64,000 bases of DNA from Neobacillus sp. CF12 (GCF_030348765.1 NZ_JAUCEU010000007.1:4561501-4625500); one strand, 5' to 3'. Shown: positions 1-8,900, numbered from the stretch's first letter. Program-made: numbers and translations. Notes: generated from the sequence alone by a model not told the origin.

Positions 1-426
1 GTTTTTGAAAATTATCTAAAAGAAAAAGGCATTTTCAAAGAAGAGTTGGTGAAAATCGGCGGATATGATCCGAAGGATGGTTATATCAATTTAAGAGAAA
101 TGTTAACATCCGAATCGAAGCCGACAGCCGTATTTGTTGCGAATGATACAATTGCAGTGGGATGCTATAAAGCTGCATATGAACTAGGAGTCAAAATTCC
201 TGATGAACTGAGCATTGTTGGTTTTAACGATGTAGCCACAGCGCAGTATATGGTTCCTCCTTTAACAACTGTTAAATTATACACAGAAATTATGGGTGAA
301 ACCGCTGTTGATTTACTAATCGATCAGTTGACCTCCAAAAGGGAAGTTAGTAAAAAAATCACGATCAATACGAAATTAATTATTAGAGAAAGTGCTACTA
401 TACCTCAAAAGAATAAAAAGAATTGA
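1..426 (+). CDS. LacI/GalR-family transcriptional regulator, C-terminal part
   Basis: The open frame runs in from the left edge, so the N-terminal helix-turn-helix and part of the effector domain lie outside the window. What remains is the C-terminal lobe of a periplasmic-binding-protein-like effector domain. The stretch AVFVANDTIAVGCYKAAYELG and then IPDELSIVGFNDVA and PPLTTVKL is the classic LacI/GalR signature that closes the sugar pocket and dimer face. A TTG codon at 46 is only an internal codon, since the frame is open upstream. Such proteins usually repress sugar-utilisation operons; the ligand cannot be told from this fragment. An intrinsic terminator follows directly. Confidence 0.9.
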   Translation, partial: VFENYLKEKGIFKEELVKIGGYDPKDGYINLREMLTSESKPTAVFVANDTIAVGCYKAAYELGVKIPDELSIVGFNDVATAQYMVPPLTTVKLYTEIMGETAVDLLIDQLTSKREVSKKITINTKLIIRESATIPQKNKKN

Positions 427-430
427 AGCC

Positions 431-473
431 AGGACAACTCTACCTATAATTGGTGGATTGTCCTATTTTTTAT
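431..473 (+). terminator. Intrinsic terminator of the LacI-type gene
   Basis: AGGACAA at 431-437 pairs with TTGTCCT at 458-464. The stem is extended inward by CTACC/GGTGG with a G-U pair and is followed by a T-rich run. Confidence 0.8.
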
Positions 474-478
474 TTCTG

Positions 479-510
479 AAAAAAGAGAGCGAAAAGTTCG
501 CTCTCTTTAC
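479..510 (-). terminator. Intrinsic terminator of the small membrane protein gene
   Basis: AAAGAGAGCG (482-491) pairs with CGCTCTCTTT (499-508). Read on the minus strand the stem is followed by six T residues, just downstream of the stop codon at 523. Confidence 0.75.
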
Positions 511-522
511 TAACCTAAATAT

Positions 523-717
523 TTACCTTCTTTTAACTAAACAAAGCACCCCTTGAACGATTAAAACCAGTGAAAATAAAAGGATAGCTAGAACACCAAT
601 AAGGACAACTAATGGACTCAGCGGCTGAAGAATTCCTGTTAACGGTACTCGTAAAAGGGCGAACCCAGCGATGATACAGGCTAAATAGAGAAAAGGACTT
701 CGATCCAAAACACTCAT
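523..717 (-). CDS. Small two-helix membrane protein, function unknown
   Basis: The product has 64 residues, with two hydrophobic segments at about 8-28 and 33-58 and a basic KRR end, so it should be an integral membrane hairpin. The start is supported by AAAGGAGTGAG six bases before the ATG. It stands alone between its own terminator and a 225-bp intergenic region that separates it from the divergent membrane gene at 943. I do not recognise the family. Coding reality rests on the strong ribosome binding site and the matching terminator. Confidence 0.6.
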   Translation of the reverse strand: MSVLDRSPFLYLACIIAGFALLRVPLTGILQPLSPLVVLIGVLAILLFSLVLIVQGVLCLVKRR

Positions 718-942
718 GGTATACTCACTCCTTTCGCGGGGACTTACTTAATACTATTCATAACTGGAGTGAGATATTTACCAGGATAATAAATCAGGGC
801 AAAACGACTAGTATTTTGGAAGACAATCCCTAAACGCTCCAACTTCGGATGTGGGTATTATGGCATTTTCTAGAACTGGGTGGATGTGTGTGACTAATAG
901 AGGGAACATAACATAAATTAACTGTTTTAAAGGGGAAATAAC

Positions 943-1404
943 ATGTCGATTCTAGTGGTATTTATTTTCTTTATTCTCCTAGATATTATCACTTTTCTTG
1001 TCCCAAAAAGATTAAGCAGTATAGAGCTTTATACAACAAATCTGTTTGCTTTATTATTTGGAATCAATGTGGATATGGTCCTGAATTTTAAATACCATTT
1101 GTACGGGTATTTTGGTAAGGGATTTCAGTGGCTGGGGTATATTGGTGAGTTTCTCTATTTTATACCGGTTAGTGTATTGTTTTTAAACTATTATCCCTTA
1201 AAAGGAACCAATCTAACGAAACTTCTTTACATCCTAGCATGGTCATTTGTCTCCGTAATCATTGAGTTTATAATAGAAAAAACGCACTTCTTCAACTATA
1301 CGGGATGGAAACTCTGGTATTCTGCCTGCTTGTATCCATTTATATTTCTTATTTTGATTACCCATTTAAGAATCGTTAAGAAGATGATAAATAGCAAAAA
1401 GTGA
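943..1404 (+). CDS. CBO0543-like multi-pass membrane protein
   Basis: This 153-residue protein has about five hydrophobic segments separated by short loops. It carries conserved-looking aromatic motifs (FNYTGWKLWYSACLYPFIFL near 115-135) and a basic C-terminus. It resembles the uncharacterised CBO0543 family common in Bacillaceae; this assignment is from pattern memory. The ATG is preceded by AAAGGGG with a suitable gap. No partner gene is evident, because the next gene converges on it. Function unknown. Confidence 0.65.
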   Translation: MSILVVFIFFILLDIITFLVPKRLSSIELYTTNLFALLFGINVDMVLNFKYHLYGYFGKGFQWLGYIGEFLYFIPVSVLFLNYYPLKGTNLTKLLYILAWSFVSVIIEFIIEKTHFFNYTGWKLWYSACLYPFIFLILITHLRIVKKMINSKK

Positions 1405-1440
1405 CCGAACCCACATTAAGCATGGAATCAGTCACTTCGT

Positions 1441-2736
1441 TTAAAACGCCTCAGCACTTTTCTTTAATCCATTTTCCTCCGTAAGGTCTGGGTGAACTTT
1501 TCGAATGACTGCGGGTCGTGCAAGAACCAAAACCACGGCCATTAATAAACCCGATGACAGAATCAGAACCATGTAAGCAGGGAAGATATCGTACAAAAAT
1601 CCATAGATGATCATTCCTAAAGGCGATAATGCCATGGCAACGGTTTCGACGATTGAAAATACACGACCTTTAAATTCATCCGCGATTTGTTTTTGCATCA
1701 TCACTTGTGTCGGCGTATTGACGATAACAATGCAAGTGCCTAAGACAAATTGAAGGAGGATATAGTAGCCAAACATTAGGTTATATCCCATTGAAAATAG
1801 TAAAGGCAGTGCTGTTGCCCCCATGATTGTCCCCATAATGATAATGCCCCTTTTCGCTACAAGCAGCGGAAATTTAACTTCTTTCCTGACAGACAGATAA
1901 ATGGACAGGAGTAGCATTCCAACGGCGAAGGCACCTTCTGTAAAACCAAAATGCTGAGAAGCCATCTTTAATTTTTCGATCAGAATATAGGAATACCCGA
2001 CCTGATAAGCGTTGAAAAAGAAATTTACCAATAAGGCGATCCAGATAATGGTCATCAGCAACGGCTGTAATTTTAAATAAGAAATCCCTGCCTTCATTCC
2101 TTGCCACATGGATTCCTTCTTCCCTTCAACTGGTTCGGCCTTTTTGGAAAATAAGGTGAAGTTCATGGTTGATTCGAGAACAATGGCGACACTAGAGGCT
2201 GCCATATAGACGATGAGGAATAGTGGCATGGAAATCACTCCAAACAATAATCCTCCAACAGCTGGTGAAGCAATGGCAGCAAAGGATATCGACATCTGAT
2301 TTAAGGACATTGCTTTTTGTATCCTTGCTTCGTCTACAAGCCCTGTAATCGAAGAGGTAAACGCCACACCAGAAAACATTGATGTAAGAGACAATATGCA
2401 GGAAGTGATGTAAATCGCTGTTAAGGATAATCCAGAGGTGAGACTTACGACTAGCAAGCCGCCAATGGCAATGGTGGTTACAATCTGCGAGATAATCGCA
2501 ATACCCTTCCGTGGATATTTATCAATGATATAGCCGGCAAAGGGCGCTGCAATGGTGCGAGGCAGTACATTACAGATAAGGTTTAAAGCGAAACTTTTGG
2601 CAGATCCTGTTGCTTGTAAAATGTAAAAACTAATCGCAAATGAGTATACTTGCGCGCCAAAGGATGAAATCAACTTGCTTATGGTAAATGTCCAGAGATG
2701 ATAAGTCGCTTTTTTCAGCATTAACATGTTATTCAT
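1441..2736 (-). CDS. MFS efflux transporter
   Basis: The 431-residue protein has twelve predicted membrane spans and belongs to the major facilitator superfamily, drug-exporter type (MefA/YkuC-like). Evidence is the N-terminal half with FAGYIIDKYPRKG (the loop 2-3 motif) and the duplicated hydrophobic pattern. It probably uses proton motive force to export a small toxic molecule; the substrate is unknown. It is divergent from the HTH/TPR regulator at 2918. Its promoter (TTGATT-17-TATGAT, 2778-2806) has one palindromic operator just downstream of the -10 and another just upstream of the -35. Repression by that regulator is therefore a natural inference. Confidence 0.88.
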   Translation of the reverse strand: MNNMLMLKKATYHLWTFTISKLISSFGAQVYSFAISFYILQATGSAKSFALNLICNVLPRTIAAPFAGYIIDKYPRKGIAIISQIVTTIAIGGLLVVSLTSGLSLTAIYITSCILSLTSMFSGVAFTSSITGLVDEARIQKAMSLNQMSISFAAIASPAVGGLLFGVISMPLFLIVYMAASSVAIVLESTMNFTLFSKKAEPVEGKKESMWQGMKAGISYLKLQPLLMTIIWIALLVNFFFNAYQVGYSYILIEKLKMASQHFGFTEGAFAVGMLLLSIYLSVRKEVKFPLLVAKRGIIIMGTIMGATALPLLFSMGYNLMFGYYILLQFVLGTCIVIVNTPTQVMMQKQIADEFKGRVFSIVETVAMALSPLGMIIYGFLYDIFPAYMVLILSSGLLMAVVLVLARPAVIRKVHPDLTEENGLKKSAEAF

Positions 2737-2758
2737 ACGATCTCCTCATTTCTAAAAA

Positions 2759-2775
2759 GTTTAATTTTATTAAAC
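2759..2775. promoter_or_regulatory. Palindromic operator 1
   Basis: GTTTAAT-TTT-ATTAAAC is a perfect 7-bp inverted repeat with a 3-bp centre. It lies directly downstream of the MFS -10 box, where a bound repressor would block initiation. Confidence 0.75.
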
Positions 2776-2777
2776 GA

Positions 2778-2806
2778 ATCATAACATGAAGTTTTTTCCA
2801 AATCAA
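2778..2806 (-). promoter_or_regulatory. Promoter of the MFS gene
   Basis: On the minus strand TTGATT (2801-2806) and TATGAT (2778-2783) are separated by exactly 17 bp. The predicted start point falls inside operator 1. Confidence 0.65.
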
Positions 2807-2812
2807 GCAAAA

Positions 2813-2829
2813 GTTTAATTTAATTAAAC
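2813..2829. promoter_or_regulatory. Palindromic operator 2
   Basis: GTTTAAT-TTA-ATTAAAC has the same arms as operators 1 and 3. It lies between the two divergent promoters, upstream of the MFS -35. Confidence 0.75.
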
Positions 2830-2873
2830 AAATTGTTAGCCCATTTTGTTTGCATCTTCCCAAATGTGGATAT

Positions 2874-2890
2874 GTTTAATATAATTAAAC
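2874..2890. promoter_or_regulatory. Palindromic operator 3 over the regulator promoter
   Basis: GTTTAAT-ATA-ATTAAAC contains a TATAAT (2880-2885) that could be the -10 of the regulator gene starting at 2918. This position suggests autoregulation. No good -35 is visible at 17 bp. Confidence 0.7.
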
Positions 2891-2917
2891 TAATTACTTT
2901 GTGAGGAGGTCACCAAC

Positions 2918-4144
2918 ATGTTAGGGGACACAATACGAAAAATTAGAAAGCAAAAAAAGCTGACACTTGAGGCACTTGCAGGTGAAGAGCTTACAAAGGG
3001 GATGCTCAGTCTCATCGAAAACAATAAAGCGAAGCCTTCCATGGAAAGCTTGGCCTATATTGCAAAGAGACTGGATGTTGAAGTAACTGAATTATTGGAG
3101 GAATTCAGTACACAGGAGATAAGGGATATTCTTGAGAAAGCTGAAGTGTTATTTAATTCAAAGTCAGAAACTGTGACAGATAAATATAAACAACTGTTAT
3201 CACTTATAGAACCTTATAAAAATAACCTTACACAAGGATATGAGTCGGCACGCTTATTGGATATCTATAGCCGAAGTCTTTATGAGGAAAAGAGTACTTG
3301 CTGGGAGCAGTTCCTGGACCGAGCGGCGGCTATGTATGACCAAATGAATCTGACCTCGAACCGTGCCCAAATTGCTATTTTTCGTTCGATGGTAAAATTT
3401 GTTGAACATGACTATTCCAAGGCGCTTGAGATATTGGTAAAGGAACGTGCTGAAATTGAGTCCAACCATGTTACGATCGATCCAATGACGCGAGTGGACC
3501 TTGACTACACTGAAGGGGTTTTACATTTTGCTGTTGGGGATGAGCATGCTGCTGCTGAAATCATGGAAAATGCGATTAATTTTTCAAAAAGGCATAAAAT
3601 CTTTTATCGTATCGATGATTTATACAGACTTGGTGCAGGACAGGCTATGATGAGGAAGGATAAAGGAAAGCTGGAATTGTATTTACAAAAGCTAAAGCAA
3701 TACGGGGATTTCGCAGATGATGCATTATCAATCCTTATTCATGATCTTATCAACATTATTACACTCATTGAAGAGAAACAGCAGTATATCATGGCATTGG
3801 AACGAATTGATGCTTATTTGGCAGATCCAAAGGTGAAGGAAGTTGTTGAAGAATTGTACTTAATCGAAAAAGGAAAGGCTCTCTATGGTCTAGAACAATA
3901 TAAAGAAGCAATCCTTCATTTTGAAAAAGTAGAAACACCGTCTACCACGCATCATCCTTTTGACTTATCACTCTTTTATGTCCGCTACTCATACAAGGCT
4001 CTTAGCCATTATGGGCTGGGAGAAATGGAAGAGGCGCTTTTGGCTGCCAAGTTGGCTGTTGAGAATTTCGAAACCCTTCCGCATACTCCTTACAAGGAAT
4101 TTGCGAGTAAGACCTACCATAAAATTAACCCCGTACAGGATTGA
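2918..4144 (+). CDS. HTH (XRE) regulator with TPR-like C-terminal domain
   Basis: Residues 1-65 form an XRE helix-turn-helix (IRKIRKQKKLTLEALAGE, then LSLIENNKAKPSMESL). The remaining 340 residues are all-helical with tetratricopeptide-like spacing, the architecture of RNPP-type and related Bacillus regulators. Ribosome binding site GAGGAGGT precedes the ATG. Its 5' region carries three copies of one palindrome shared with the divergent MFS gene. The simplest model is a dimeric ligand-responsive repressor of the exporter and of itself. No peptide gene follows it, since a terminator starts inside the last codons, so the ligand is probably not a locally encoded peptide. Confidence 0.85.
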   Translation: MLGDTIRKIRKQKKLTLEALAGEELTKGMLSLIENNKAKPSMESLAYIAKRLDVEVTELLEEFSTQEIRDILEKAEVLFNSKSETVTDKYKQLLSLIEPYKNNLTQGYESARLLDIYSRSLYEEKSTCWEQFLDRAAAMYDQMNLTSNRAQIAIFRSMVKFVEHDYSKALEILVKERAEIESNHVTIDPMTRVDLDYTEGVLHFAVGDEHAAAEIMENAINFSKRHKIFYRIDDLYRLGAGQAMMRKDKGKLELYLQKLKQYGDFADDALSILIHDLINIITLIEEKQQYIMALERIDAYLADPKVKEVVEELYLIEKGKALYGLEQYKEAILHFEKVETPSTTHHPFDLSLFYVRYSYKALSHYGLGEMEEALLAAKLAVENFETLPHTPYKEFASKTYHKINPVQD

Positions 4145-4167
4145 TTGTACGGGGTTACCTTTTTTTG
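4127..4167 (+). terminator. Intrinsic terminator overlapping the regulator stop codon
   Basis: AACCCCGTACA (4127-4137) pairs perfectly with TGTACGGGGTT (4146-4156) and is followed by a run of T. The left arm lies within the last codons of the regulator. Confidence 0.85.
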
Positions 4168-4170
4168 AAT

Positions 4171-4289
4171 CTAGCTCCAGCGCCTAGGGGCTCTCAGGTC
4201 TAAGCCAATCCATCAAGAAGGTTAAAGTACAACCTTCTCGCCGGCTCGTCTTATGCCTGTTGCCCCTGTTCAAGGCGCTTCCGCTTTTT
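4171..4289. repeat. Dispersed Bacillaceae palindromic element, about 120 bp
   Basis: The segment begins CTAGCTCCAGCGCCTAGGGG and ends AAGGCGCTTCCGCTTTT, so its ends are largely complementary (AGCGCCT/AGGCGCT). An internal AAGAAGGTT/AACCTTCT-like stem is also present. I recall near-identical intergenic elements from many Bacillaceae genomes. It fills the gap between the regulator terminator and the permease stop codon. No coding sense is apparent. Confidence 0.6.
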
Positions 4290-4292
4290 AGT

Positions 4293-6434
4293 CTATATTC
4301 CTCGTTCAAACCCACGTTTAAACCTTGGTTTTAACCCTCGTTCTTTCTTCCGTTCCACCTCAGGTTCATCATGATCAGTGTTATTTCTTAGCATTTGAAA
4401 GCTATCCTTGGTAATTTGATAATCAGGAATTTCACTTATTTGTTTCACCTTTTTCTTGCGGGCTCTGGGTAATTTATATAACACGCCGACTTTTACTTGC
4501 TGTACTTCTTTCACACCCTGGATGATGAGCTGCATCGCAAAAATCGCAAGCATGAAAGCAGAGAGTATCCACATGTACCAGTAGCGGCCAGAAGCAATGG
4601 TGGTTCTACCTAATTCGCCAATCAATCCTGACCATTCATTGGTCATCGATACAGGAGGATCCCCACCATTTGGGTCATAGCTAAGTTTCGTCCCGCCAAA
4701 GAAAAATTTAAATATCCCTAGATGAATAAAGATTAATAGTACTTGGATAAATTGAGTCCCTATTAAAATCGTTAAACGGGGGCCGATATGCGGAAATATG
4801 TGCCGCCAGAATAAATGAAATCTGTTACCGCCTAGAACGCGGGCACTGGCAATAAATTCATAATCCAGAACTCGTTTTATCTCTTTTCCTAATAAGACAC
4901 TTGTTAACGGAACCACTAAAATGGTTAAAATGAACATTTCTAATAAAATCCGCTCGGTAAAGGTATAAGTAAATTCATAGCCGAAACCGGTAAATGCCGG
5001 CATTAAAATGGGTGCTAGAAGGATGTACGCAACCAAACTTAAAGGCAGGAAGTGGATCGAATCGATTAACCTACCAAGCCATTGCTGGGTGCGGGGTCCC
5101 AAGTGAAACGCATAAAAAATACCAAACAATAGACCGCCTAGTACTCGCAATAAGGCGATTAGCAAGGCAAAAATCAGCGTATACTTCGCACCAATTACTA
5201 ACTGATCAAAGAGGCTGAAACCTAATTTATCTGAACCAAAGAAAAAGGGCTTCGTTGGTGCATGCGGCATCGCGCTAATCAGGGTAGCGCCATCTTCTGC
5301 GTAGTAAAGCAATACTTGATCAACGTGGTTATCGGTTGTGACCGAATAAATAACACTGTAACTAATCGTTACAATGAAAAATAACGCGCCAAGTGCGAAC
5401 TTCCAATTTTTCATATGCCTCCCAAAAGAAAACAGTGCAGTGATAAAAGGACGGAAAGGCGATATTTCTCTTAAGTTAATAGAGCGGACAGAAAAAAGGA
5501 TGTTTTCAAAAAATCTCTTTGTCCCTGCTGCTATATTTCCGATGCTCCATTTGTGCCACCAGTTACTCCGTCTCGTTTCGAAGGACAGTGGTTGATCTTC
5601 TTTCAGCCAGATATCAACTAACTGGAATAGAAAGTAAAAGGGTGTAAAAATAAGTCCGAGCGTAACAAAAATGGTTATTGGCTGGAAGTTATCAAGTAAA
5701 TAGAATGTTAATCCGTGGACGTTAAACACTCGTTCAATAATAAATTGGCTAGAAAGTGTTCCCCAAATAATAATCTTTATATGATGAAACGAAAGGGGCA
5801 TGATATTTTTTAATATATGTCTGAGTAAGATTTGGAGTTTGTCTATTCCTTTACTTTTTACAAAGGTGACATAAACCTTTAAAAACTCTTCCTCAATCAT
5901 TAGGAGTAAGATCTTGAACATGGAGACCAGCGGCAGGATCGCTAACGTTACGATTGGAGCAAAATAAGCCTTTTCTTTAAAGCTAGCAACCTGAAATAAA
6001 TCAACGCCAAATGTCTTAAAAATAACAATGGATAATACTTGTAATAACGTAGCGAGGATCAGGTCTGGAACAGACTCTAAAACATCCAGTACTCTTTTTA
6101 TTGAACTAAGCACTACTTTAGGTAAAAAAACTGATCCTAAAGCAAGAAAAAGTGCAATACTGAAGCCTGCCAAAAGAGCTCCTAAGAGAATTTGCATGGA
6201 ATACACAAATGCCGGCCCCATAATCTCCATCATGGGAGCACCGCCAGTTTGAGAACTTTGAAATTTATAAATCCATGATTCTGGTTTAAATAAGTCTTTA
6301 CCAAAAGAGAGTAGTTGTTCAAAATACCCAGATGAAGTTGTTCCTCTAGTGGAAAAATATTGTGGGAAAATACTTACACAAAATATCGATAATATTCCAA
6401 GTAGATAGTATGTAATTAATCTAACAATCTTCAA
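4293..6434 (-). CDS. Fused dipeptide/oligopeptide ABC permease (DppB-DppC-like)
   Basis: The 713-residue protein contains two binding-protein-dependent permease domains in one chain. The first (about 75-275) resembles DppB/OppB; VKSKGIDKLQILLRHILKN is the EAA-loop equivalent contacting the ATPase. The second (about 415-640) resembles DppC/OppC, with ASARVLGGNRFHLFWRHIFP as its EAA loop. In most bacteria these are separate genes. No ATPase or binding protein is adjacent, so it must borrow partners encoded elsewhere or serve another role. It starts at TTG after GGGGTGA, and its basic tail (RKKERGLKPRFKRGF) is cytoplasmic. The promoter TTGAAA-17-TATAAT lies at 6505-6533. Confidence 0.82.
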   Translation of the reverse strand: MKIVRLITYYLLGILSIFCVSIFPQYFSTRGTTSSGYFEQLLSFGKDLFKPESWIYKFQSSQTGGAPMMEIMGPAFVYSMQILLGALLAGFSIALFLALGSVFLPKVVLSSIKRVLDVLESVPDLILATLLQVLSIVIFKTFGVDLFQVASFKEKAYFAPIVTLAILPLVSMFKILLLMIEEEFLKVYVTFVKSKGIDKLQILLRHILKNIMPLSFHHIKIIIWGTLSSQFIIERVFNVHGLTFYLLDNFQPITIFVTLGLIFTPFYFLFQLVDIWLKEDQPLSFETRRSNWWHKWSIGNIAAGTKRFFENILFSVRSINLREISPFRPFITALFSFGRHMKNWKFALGALFFIVTISYSVIYSVTTDNHVDQVLLYYAEDGATLISAMPHAPTKPFFFGSDKLGFSLFDQLVIGAKYTLIFALLIALLRVLGGLLFGIFYAFHLGPRTQQWLGRLIDSIHFLPLSLVAYILLAPILMPAFTGFGYEFTYTFTERILLEMFILTILVVPLTSVLLGKEIKRVLDYEFIASARVLGGNRFHLFWRHIFPHIGPRLTILIGTQFIQVLLIFIHLGIFKFFFGGTKLSYDPNGGDPPVSMTNEWSGLIGELGRTTIASGRYWYMWILSAFMLAIFAMQLIIQGVKEVQQVKVGVLYKLPRARKKKVKQISEIPDYQITKDSFQMLRNNTDHDEPEVERKKERGLKPRFKRGFERGI

Positions 6435-6504
6435 AATCTCTCACCCCATTTTATCCCTCTAAATTACTACATTCGTATAATAGAAGTAGTGTCACGTAAA
6501 AGAA

Positions 6505-6533
6505 ATTATATTCTAAATTTTCACTCCTTTCAA
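6505..6533 (-). promoter_or_regulatory. Sigma-A promoter of the fused permease
   Basis: Minus-strand TTGAAA (6528-6533) and TATAAT (6505-6510) are separated by 17 bp. The leader would be about 65 nt. Confidence 0.7.
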
Positions 6534-6770
6534 CCTATTTAATTACCAGTTATTTCAACATTTGGGTTTTGGACGTAATTTGGGTTGTATTCGTTACAAT
6601 TAATTTGGAGAAATCTTCAAAAGGGGTTTTTTCAAAAATTTGACCACGTGTAGAATGGAGAAAAATGTCTAGGTTTGTTGATATCTATCACAGCTATTTT
6701 TCGGAGTTTAGTATATGTTCACCTTAGGGAAAAGTTGATTCTTCAGTGATCGTGGAAAGGAGGATTCTTT
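6534..6770. other. Intergenic region ahead of the PAS-GGDEF-EAL gene
   Basis: This AT-rich stretch must hold the promoter of the gene at 6771. TTGACC near 6640 has no acceptable -10 at the right distance. I see no small ORF with a ribosome binding site, no convincing hairpin and no riboswitch signature. Confidence 0.4.
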
Positions 6771-8864
6771 TTGAGAAATGAGGTCAAAAAATCAGACTTA
6801 AGTTCCTTTATTGAGAATTGTAAGCCTTTACTTTTAGGTGTGCCATATCCTTGTTGTGTGATGGATTTGGAAGGGAGTATTGTTTTTTCAAATGAAGCAG
6901 CTCAACAATTAATGGGCTATGAAGGAAACAGTGATTATCAACGAAATTTTATTTCCATATTGGATGAAGAAGAGATTGATAAGATAATCGCGCATATCAA
7001 CGCTGTTCTTAAAGGAGAAAGATTGAGCCTTCAAACAAAACTTAGGCACCGAAACGGATATGTAATGAAAGTAAATATAGTTTCGATCCCAATAAAAGTA
7101 GAAGGGGTTATTCTTGGTATTTGCGGATATATCACTGATGCGGTGAACGAAAAAACAAGATTGTCTTCTTCAATAACAAGTAATTGGGATAATATATTTT
7201 CGGGTATTGAGATTTGTTTATGGACACTGAATGCAAAAACGATGGAGACCATTTCTATTTCCCCAGTTTGTCAGACCATTTTTGGTTATCGTGAAGAGGA
7301 TTTTCTGCAGAATCCACAATTATGGGAGCAGATTATCCTTCCGGTTGATAAAAAGGGCACCTTCAAGCATATGGAGTTGGTAAAGAGGGGGAAATCCTCT
7401 CTTCATGAATATAGTATTATCAGCAAAAGTGGTGAGCATAAATGGGTGTCTGATTTTATCGTCCCTATTTTTTCTGAACAGCACTATGCCCCTGTTAGGC
7501 TTGACCGAATTGTTGTGGATATTACGAAACGGAAAAAGGCAGAGGAAAAATTAACTTTTTTAGCTTTTCACGATTCCCTAACAGGACTGCCAAACAGACG
7601 GAAATTAGACCATGAACTCCAAAAAGCATTGAATGAAGCAAAAGAAATTAAACGAATCGTGGGTTTATTATTTTTGGATCTTGATCGATTTAAATATATC
7701 AATGATTTACTTGGTCATAGGATGGGTGATAAAGTTTTACAGGTCATTGCTGAGCGATTGAAGGATAGTTTACGAAATGATGATCTCATTTCCCGTCAAG
7801 GGGGGGATGAATTTGTCATTTTACTTAAAAATTTGGTGACAAGGAAGGATCTTCAGGAAGCAGCCGCTAGGATTAATAGAATCATCGCGGAACCCATCAG
7901 GCTGAATGGGAATGAGTATGTGTTAAGTGCTAGTATCGGAATGAGTATTTTCCCTGATCACGGATATGAAGCAGAGGGATTAATTCAAAAGGCTGACCAT
8001 GCGATGTATCTTGCCAAGGAAAGCGGCGGGGGAATTCAGGCATATGAAGTAGGAATGGCGAAACGTCTTTCACGAAAATTGCTGCTTGAACAATATCTTC
8101 ATAAAGCGATTGAAAAAAATGAATTATACCTGGAATATCAACCGATTGTTGATGTTTATGGAAAAGAGGTGATCGGCTTAGAAGCACTATTGCGGTGGAA
8201 ACATCCTGTTTTAGGATTAATCCCGCCAGGAGAATTTATCCAAATTGCTGAAGAGTCGGACTTAATCATAAAATTGGGCAACTGGGTGATGGATACTGCT
8301 TGTAAACAGCGAAAGCGGTGGTTGGATATGAATTTGCCGAACTTTTATGTATCCATCAATGTTCCAGCTAAACATATTAATCTTGAGTCGTTCCTTCAAA
8401 ATGTCAAAGACACTTTGGAACACTATCAATTGCCTTCCCATCTATTAAAAATTGAAATCACTGAGCGAACGGCGATGACGAATGTCCAAAAAACATTGAA
8501 TACGATAAAAGAACTACAAGATAGTGGCGTCGATATTATTCTCGATGATTTTGGTGTTGGCTATTCGTCGATTAGTTATCTCGTTCAATATCCTTTTAAT
8601 ACGATAAAGATTGATAAATCGTTTATTGCAGGCTTAGAGAATAAAAATCAGCGCGCTGTCTGCCGGACATTGGTCGCAATGGGAAGAAACTTAGGTATGA
8701 ATGTGGTAGCAGAGGGTGTAGAAAAGCTAGAACAATATCAATTTTTATGTAGTATTGGCTGCCATAATATGCAGGGTTATTATTTTAGCAAACCAAGCAA
8801 TGTTAAAAAAGTTGAGAGTTTCTTTAAACCTGGCCAAAAGGTTGTGCCGGATATCTTTCAATAA
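6771..8864 (+). CDS. PAS-PAS-GGDEF-EAL cyclic-di-GMP turnover protein
   Basis: The 697-residue cytoplasmic protein has two PAS folds (about 18-130 and 145-262), a GGDEF domain (265-430) and an EAL domain (440-690). The cyclase motif GGDEF is intact at 344-348, and RNDD five residues before it matches the RxxD inhibitory site. The EAL domain keeps EALLRW (471 on), the EITER motif, DDFGVGYSS, KIDKSF and AEGVE, so phosphodiesterase activity is plausible as well. No membrane segment is seen; the PAS domains probably sense a soluble or redox cue. The TTG start sits eight bases after AAAGGAGG. It is a monocistronic gene closed by a terminator. Confidence 0.93.
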   Translation: MRNEVKKSDLSSFIENCKPLLLGVPYPCCVMDLEGSIVFSNEAAQQLMGYEGNSDYQRNFISILDEEEIDKIIAHINAVLKGERLSLQTKLRHRNGYVMKVNIVSIPIKVEGVILGICGYITDAVNEKTRLSSSITSNWDNIFSGIEICLWTLNAKTMETISISPVCQTIFGYREEDFLQNPQLWEQIILPVDKKGTFKHMELVKRGKSSLHEYSIISKSGEHKWVSDFIVPIFSEQHYAPVRLDRIVVDITKRKKAEEKLTFLAFHDSLTGLPNRRKLDHELQKALNEAKEIKRIVGLLFLDLDRFKYINDLLGHRMGDKVLQVIAERLKDSLRNDDLISRQGGDEFVILLKNLVTRKDLQEAAARINRIIAEPIRLNGNEYVLSASIGMSIFPDHGYEAEGLIQKADHAMYLAKESGGGIQAYEVGMAKRLSRKLLLEQYLHKAIEKNELYLEYQPIVDVYGKEVIGLEALLRWKHPVLGLIPPGEFIQIAEESDLIIKLGNWVMDTACKQRKRWLDMNLPNFYVSINVPAKHINLESFLQNVKDTLEHYQLPSHLLKIEITERTAMTNVQKTLNTIKELQDSGVDIILDDFGVGYSSISYLVQYPFNTIKIDKSFIAGLENKNQRAVCRTLVAMGRNLGMNVVAEGVEKLEQYQFLCSIGCHNMQGYYFSKPSNVKKVESFFKPGQKVVPDIFQ

Positions 8865-8870
8865 TACTAG

Positions 8871-8900
8871 AGACCGAGGACAAATTTGCCTCGGTTCTTT
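8871..8900 (+). terminator. Terminator after the PAS-GGDEF-EAL gene
   Basis: ACCGAGG (8873-8879) pairs with CCTCGGT (8889-8895), followed by TCTTTT. It abuts the stop codon of the convergent acetyltransferase gene. Confidence 0.8.

Noticed and set aside
1399..1437. Terminator between the CBO0543-like gene and the MFS gene
   Set aside because: Only AAGTGAC/GTCACTT pairs around a 25-nt loop without a good T-run; too weak to call.
6640..6690. Promoter TTGACC for the PAS-GGDEF-EAL gene
   Set aside because: No -10 hexamer lies at 16-18 bp, so I do not call it.
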